From contig JAAZLY010000135.1 in the NCBI GenBank assembly GCA_012799115.1, positions 1-9,527 on the forward strand: DNA of 9,527 nucleotides. Direction: 5' to 3'. A model generated the notes under the pieces. The model was given only the letters and a program-made list of their open reading frames with translations, did no database searches and had not been told where the DNA came from. The translations under genes were made by a program, and so were the position numbers. Within the stretch, counting starts at the first letter, position 1. Each line of letters starts with the position of its first letter. This DNA is from Bacillota bacterium. GTDB taxonomy: Bacteria; Bacillota; Limnochordia; Darwinibacteriales; Darwinibacteriaceae. Of this stretch, positions 6,533 to 9,527 are shown piece by piece.

Positions 6533-6570
6533 TTCGCCTGCCGCAAGGAAAAAGCAGGACTTAAGGCGAA
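6533..6570. repeat. Inverted repeat TTCGCCT/AGGCGAA in the divergent intergenic region
   Basis: TTCGCCT (6533-6539) is repeated in inverted form as AGGCGAA (6564-6570), and a further direct copy, TTCGCC, occurs at 6491-6496 near the predicted transcription start of the CsoR-family gene. The copies flank the csoR-type promoter and lie upstream of the nitrilase-like gene, so they could be binding sites for a regulator of the divergent pair. The 24-nt spacing and absence of a T-tract argue against a terminator. Confidence 0.35.
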
Positions 6571-6579
6571 AGATACAGG

Positions 6580-6588
6580 GGAGGTGAT
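6580..6588 (+). promoter_or_regulatory. Ribosome binding site of the nitrilase-like gene
   Basis: GGAGGTGAT matches the anti-Shine-Dalgarno end of 16S rRNA over all nine bases and lies 5 nt before ATG 6594, making that start secure. I could not find a convincing promoter for this gene in the 121-bp gap. Confidence 0.8.
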
Positions 6589-6593
6589 GGAAT

Positions 6594-7484
6594 ATGATCG
6601 CTTGTGTACAGATGAAGCTGCGTGCTGAGGATTATCGTAGCGAGGAGAGTTTCAGAGCCAGAATCATGGAGATCTGTGCTCAGGTTCGGGAAGTAAGTGG
6701 AGATGAACAGCTTCTCATTGTCTTTCCGGAACATATAGGCACATTCTGTCTTTTGTGCAATGCCCCAGAGAGGGTCTGGTCGCAAAAGACCTTTGCTCAA
6801 GCTAGCGCAGCTCTGCTTCTTAAGCATGCTCCCCGAGTGCTCCATCACATGCTTGTCCACCGGGTATCTCCTGTACGCGCCCTATTTCTGACGCTCTCTA
6901 CCGAGTTAGAGCGAATCTATCTTGGTGCCTTTACGGAGGCGGCTAAAGAGTATGAAGCATGGATTGCCGCAGGCTCCGCTACTCTACGCTGGGGTCAAAC
7001 CAAGAGAGTGTTTAACACCGCACCACTGATTACCCCTCTGGGTCACGTGTTTTATCGTCAACACAAAGTGAACTTAGTCGATATGGAAGGCAGAGAAGGT
7101 CTTGATCTCGCAGCGGCACCCCTGAACTATGTCAGTGCGGTCCAAAGCCCCTTTGGAAACCTAGGCATCGCAATTTGCCTAGATGCCTTTAGCCAAGATG
7201 TAAGACATCGCTTGCGTGACTTGGGTAGCGAGATTCTGCTGCAACCTTCTGCCAATAATGGACCCTGGAATGATTGGCAACAGGAGGATTGGCTCCGCAG
7301 TAGCTACGAGGCTGTAGTCACTAATGGAGAATTCCGCTTAGCAGTAAATCCTATGCTGGTGGGGAGTCTTTGGGATTTGGAGTTTGAAGGACAATCAAGC
7401 ATCATCGATCACCAAGGCTATGTGGATAGGGCCAAGACCCATAACGAAGAGGAAATCCTCTTTAGAAAAGGCTTTTTAGACTAA
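6594..7484 (+). CDS. Nitrilase-superfamily carbon-nitrogen hydrolase, substrate unknown
   Basis: Cytoplasmic hydrolase of 296 residues with the Glu-Lys-Cys triad of the superfamily: Glu46 in VFPEHIG, Lys158 in YRQHKVNL (the usual YRKxHL position) and Cys195 in AICLDAF. Such enzymes cut non-peptide C-N bonds (amides, N-carbamoyl compounds, nitriles). The Lys-to-Cys spacing of 37 is ordinary. The Glu-to-Lys spacing of 112 is about 40 residues longer than the roughly 70 usual in the family; the extra residues fall in a mostly helical, charged stretch at about 50-125 containing SPVRALFLTLSTE and EAAKEYEAW. I do not recognise a subfamily with known substrate. The gene is divergent from the CsoR-family repressor, and its last 23 bases overlap the 3' end of alr on the other strand. 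No signal peptide is seen. Confidence 0.88.
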   Translation: MIACVQMKLRAEDYRSEESFRARIMEICAQVREVSGDEQLLIVFPEHIGTFCLLCNAPERVWSQKTFAQASAALLLKHAPRVLHHMLVHRVSPVRALFLTLSTELERIYLGAFTEAAKEYEAWIAAGSATLRWGQTKRVFNTAPLITPLGHVFYRQHKVNLVDMEGREGLDLAAAPLNYVSAVQSPFGNLGIAICLDAFSQDVRHRLRDLGSEILLQPSANNGPWNDWQQEDWLRSSYEAVVTNGEFRLAVNPMLVGSLWDLEFEGQSSIIDHQGYVDRAKTHNEEEILFRKGFLD

Positions 7485-8664
7485 TCACTCTCCCTTGGGG
7501 GCTGAGGACTTGTTGGTTCCAGAACATGCACTTGATCACCCCTGCTTGATAGTAGATGCGAGGAACCTTGCTACTTGCTGTCACTCGTCGCATCAATACA
7601 GTGACCGTATCGCCCACCTTGGCTTGTGGCACCTTACTTAAGTCTACTGAGGTTAGACCCATCCCAACTCGACCCAGAATGGGTAAGGGTCCTTGGGGAT
7701 GGAAGACATAGTGTTGACCCTTCAGTTCCTGGCCCAGAGCCTGTTTAACCTGGCGCCAAGGTGTGGACAAGGGCTCTAACTCAAGACCATGACTATAACC
7801 TACCGGGATTACTCCCATTCTGGTAGGTTTTTTTGTGCGGTAGATCCGTCCATAACCAACCGAATGACCCTTGGGGAGAGTCCGGATGTGGATCAGTCTT
7901 GTCTTAAAACACCAGGTAGGAGCTAATTTCCAAGGTGTTTGTCGGACAAGGGGTGACTGACCATAAAGCAGGGTTCCGATTCTAACAAGGTCTAGGTGAC
8001 TCGCTGGGAGTGTCAGAAAGGCCGCACTGTTGGCCGCGTGCCACAAGATATCTCCATAATTTCCGAGGGAGCTGACCTGATCCTTTAATTCCAAGAACAG
8101 ACGTAACTGGCTTTCTGTGAAATGCCGATCTTTGGCGGCGGCAGGAAAGTGGGTCAGGATCCCTCCGAGTTCTATGTTCTGCATGCGAGGGAGGATGTTA
8201 AGGAGGGGTAGGAGATCCTCGGGGGCCAGGCCGAGTCGACCAAAGCCCGTATCCACCTTGAGGTGAATGGTCACTGGTTGGCGTTTTTTTTCTGCTAAAA
8301 CGGCAAGGGCGGATAGTGACTCTAGTGAGCTGATTATCGGTATCAGGCGATGCTGCAGGAAAAGGGGCAGTTGACTCTGGAGAGGCGGTGTCAGAACCAG
8401 GATCGGTAAGGGCACGAAGGACAGGATCTCCAGAGCTTCATCTAGACTGCTCACAGCTATCAGAGCGTATCCCTTGTTCTTTAGGAAGGCTGCGACAACA
8501 GGAGCCCCATGCCCATACGCATCACTCTTTAGGACTGGTAAGATGGGAACTTTGCTATGATTTTCAAGATTCGTTAGGTTCTCGTCTAGAGCACTTAGGT
8601 CGATTTCGATCCAGCACGAGTACGCTTGCGTAGCCAATTGTGCAAGGCCAGACCCCTTTGCCAT
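7462..8664 (-). CDS. alr: Alanine racemase (PLP-dependent)
   Basis: Interconverts L- and D-alanine, supplying D-Ala for peptidoglycan. It has 400 residues. The PLP lysine is Lys46 in VLKSDAYGHG. The second catalytic residue is Tyr271 in SVGYGRIY (equivalent to Tyr265 of the Geobacillus enzyme). Other landmarks are LKVDTGFGRLG (135-145), WHAANSAA (208-215), VRIGTLLYG (227-235) and GYSHGLELE (289-297). The late motif reads GRVGMGLTSVD (331-341) where many Alr proteins have GR(V/I)xMD, so the usual Asp after Met335 is Gly. From memory, Clostridia have a related GRVGMQ-type variant, and both catalytic bases are kept here. The start is ATG 8664, fixed by GAGGAGGT (complement of 8673-8680) 8 nt upstream. 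It therefore overlaps the preceding FemAB-type gene by 70 bp. Confidence 0.93.
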   Translation of the reverse strand: MAKGSGLAQLATQAYSCWIEIDLSALDENLTNLENHSKVPILPVLKSDAYGHGAPVVAAFLKNKGYALIAVSSLDEALEILSFVPLPILVLTPPLQSQLPLFLQHRLIPIISSLESLSALAVLAEKKRQPVTIHLKVDTGFGRLGLAPEDLLPLLNILPRMQNIELGGILTHFPAAAKDRHFTESQLRLFLELKDQVSSLGNYGDILWHAANSAAFLTLPASHLDLVRIGTLLYGQSPLVRQTPWKLAPTWCFKTRLIHIRTLPKGHSVGYGRIYRTKKPTRMGVIPVGYSHGLELEPLSTPWRQVKQALGQELKGQHYVFHPQGPLPILGRVGMGLTSVDLSKVPQAKVGDTVTVLMRRVTASSKVPRIYYQAGVIKCMFWNQQVLSPQGRVISLKSLF

Positions 8665-9527
8665 AGAATATAACCTCCTCGCCGAATAGGACGGTCAAAT
8701 TCTCCTACATATGTCTCAAGTTGAGCTCCAAACCCTTCCTTGAATCGGTAAAGCCCGTAGAGTGGGTTGGACTCCCTTAAGTCGCCAGACACTCCCCGAA
8801 AGTCATAGACTCTGCAGCCTAGTCCCTTAGCCCAGCGAATCATTTCCCACTGCAAGAGATGAGACGCCTGGAGATTACGCTGTTCATTACTTGAAGCTCC
8901 ATAGACATACCAGACCCGCTGGGGGAGACGAAAGCAGATAGCTCCCGCCAGGGCTAAGTCGTCTTTGTAGGCGAGAAAGAGCTGCCCGAGGTTGTTTTCT
9001 ATCAGGTGCTCCCACATAGCCTCAAAGTAGTCTAGGGGGCGAATTGTAAAACGGTCCCGGGCGGCGGTTTCTTGTAGCAGACAATAGAAGACTTGAAGCA
9101 GCTTCCGATCTCTAGCCTGGATCACCCGAACCCCCTTACGCTGGGCATAACGGATATTGTAGCGGGTCTTGCTTTTCATGTTCTGAAGCAAGACATCCAG
9201 AGAGTTTGCTAGAGATAGGGTCATCACATGACGGGGCTGCACACTTTGGAAATCGTCCCCTGCATCGACGAAGCGGAGCCCTAGGTCACGTGTACAATTT
9301 GACCAAAGACTATCTCCCTTGGGAATCGGGGGGTCCATTTTCCAGACCAGAGCACCTTCGTCCCTAAGGAGCTTACTGCCTGCGCCAACTAAGGCCCTCA
9401 ACGCCTCTCCTGATAGGTAAAGGGGTCCCCTCGGGGAATAAGCAATTTTCGCTCCCAGGGGTAGTCCTTTCGTAAGGATGAGGGCCACTCCTTGCAGGCT
9501 TCCTTTTTCAAAGACCCCCAACGGATA
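8595..9527 (-). CDS. FemAB-family peptidoglycan bridge aminoacyl transferase, 5'-truncated by the window edge
   Basis: Enzymes of this family (FemA, FemB, FemX/FmhB, MurM) move amino acids from aminoacyl-tRNA onto lipid II or nascent peptidoglycan using a double GNAT-like fold. The frame is open to the right edge (it reads Tyr-Pro before a TTG at 9521), so the start lies outside; 310 residues are visible and only a few dozen N-terminal residues seem missing. Family features seen are IAYSPRGP (early), WKMDPPIP, the central MKSKTRYNIRYAQRKGVRV segment, VWYVYGASS, the downstream LLQWEMIRWAKGLG and YDFRGVSGD, and FKEGFG near the C terminus. A basic tail (LRKRTRAGSKST) ends it, in the region that also encodes the start of alr. 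Which amino acid it transfers cannot be told. Pairing with alr supports a cell-wall role. Confidence 0.9.
   Translation of the reverse strand, partial: YPLGVFEKGSLQGVALILTKGLPLGAKIAYSPRGPLYLSGEALRALVGAGSKLLRDEGALVWKMDPPIPKGDSLWSNCTRDLGLRFVDAGDDFQSVQPRHVMTLSLANSLDVLLQNMKSKTRYNIRYAQRKGVRVIQARDRKLLQVFYCLLQETAARDRFTIRPLDYFEAMWEHLIENNLGQLFLAYKDDLALAGAICFRLPQRVWYVYGASSNEQRNLQASHLLQWEMIRWAKGLGCRVYDFRGVSGDLRESNPLYGLYRFKEGFGAQLETYVGEFDRPIRRGGYILWQRGLALHNWLRKRTRAGSKST
8673..8680 (-). promoter_or_regulatory. alr ribosome binding site inside the upstream coding sequence
   Basis: GAGGAGGT on the minus strand, 8 nt before the alr ATG, lies within the last part of the FemAB-type gene. Its quality decides the alr start and suggests that the two genes are on one transcript and translationally coupled. 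Confidence 0.75.

Noticed and set aside
7457..7478. Weak hairpin CCTCTTT-AG-AAAAGG followed by CTTTTTAG, as a terminator for the nitrilase-like gene
   Set aside because: The stem is short, A-T rich and bulged, and it lies in coding sequence of both convergent genes; not enough to call.
9519..9521. TTG as start of the FemAB-type gene
   Set aside because: The frame continues to the edge of the window and the protein lacks the usual N-terminal part, so the gene is truncated by the window.

Overview
The window reads as chromosomal DNA from an anaerobic low-to-mid-GC Gram-positive bacterium (Bacillota, clostridia-like). The grounds are an Rnf complex in the D-G-E-A-B order with an enlarged multi-cluster RnfB, strong GGAGG-type Shine-Dalgarno sites in front of nearly every gene, frequent GTG and TTG starts, a FemAB-type peptidoglycan transferase and a Clostridia-like alanine racemase variant. 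The genus cannot be named from the sequence. No RNA genes, mobile elements or CRISPR arrays are visible, and there is no gene-free stretch over 300 bases.

Left block, plus strand, 2-5294: a tight operon of rnfD (5' end outside the window), rnfG, rnfE, rnfA, rnfB, an ApbE-type flavin transferase, and thioredoxin reductase trxB. Junctions range from an 8-nt overlap to 21-nt gaps. The Rnf subunits make a membrane ferredoxin:NAD+ oxidoreductase that pumps Na+ or H+. RnfD and RnfG each carry a Ser-(Gly/Ala)-Ala-Thr flavinylation motif, and the ApbE protein is the enzyme expected to attach FMN to those threonines. TrxB adds an NADPH-linked thiol-redox function to the same transcript.

Middle, 5295-6593: a GC-rich hairpin followed by a T-rich tract sits just after trxB. 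Its 3' arm is also the ribosome binding site of the next gene, a secreted M23 peptidase-like cell-wall protein (peptidoglycan-binding domain, LysM, M23). Facing it is a small CsoR-family metal-responsive repressor on the minus strand with a near-consensus sigma-A-type promoter (TTGACA, 17 bp, TATGAT).

Right block, 6594-9527: a divergent nitrilase-superfamily hydrolase on the plus strand meets, tail to tail with a 23-bp overlap, a minus-strand pair: a FemAB-type aminoacyl transferase (5' end outside the window) followed by alanine racemase alr. The two minus-strand genes overlap by 70 bp, and the alr ribosome binding site lies inside the FemAB coding sequence. The FemAB, Alr and M23 genes all concern peptidoglycan.

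I do not see a clearly undescribed system. The points most worth a second look are the terminator-like hairpin that occupies the M23 gene's ribosome binding site, the His-to-Asp change at the expected M23 zinc ligand, the nitrilase homologue with a long insertion, and the CsoR repressor with no visible target.
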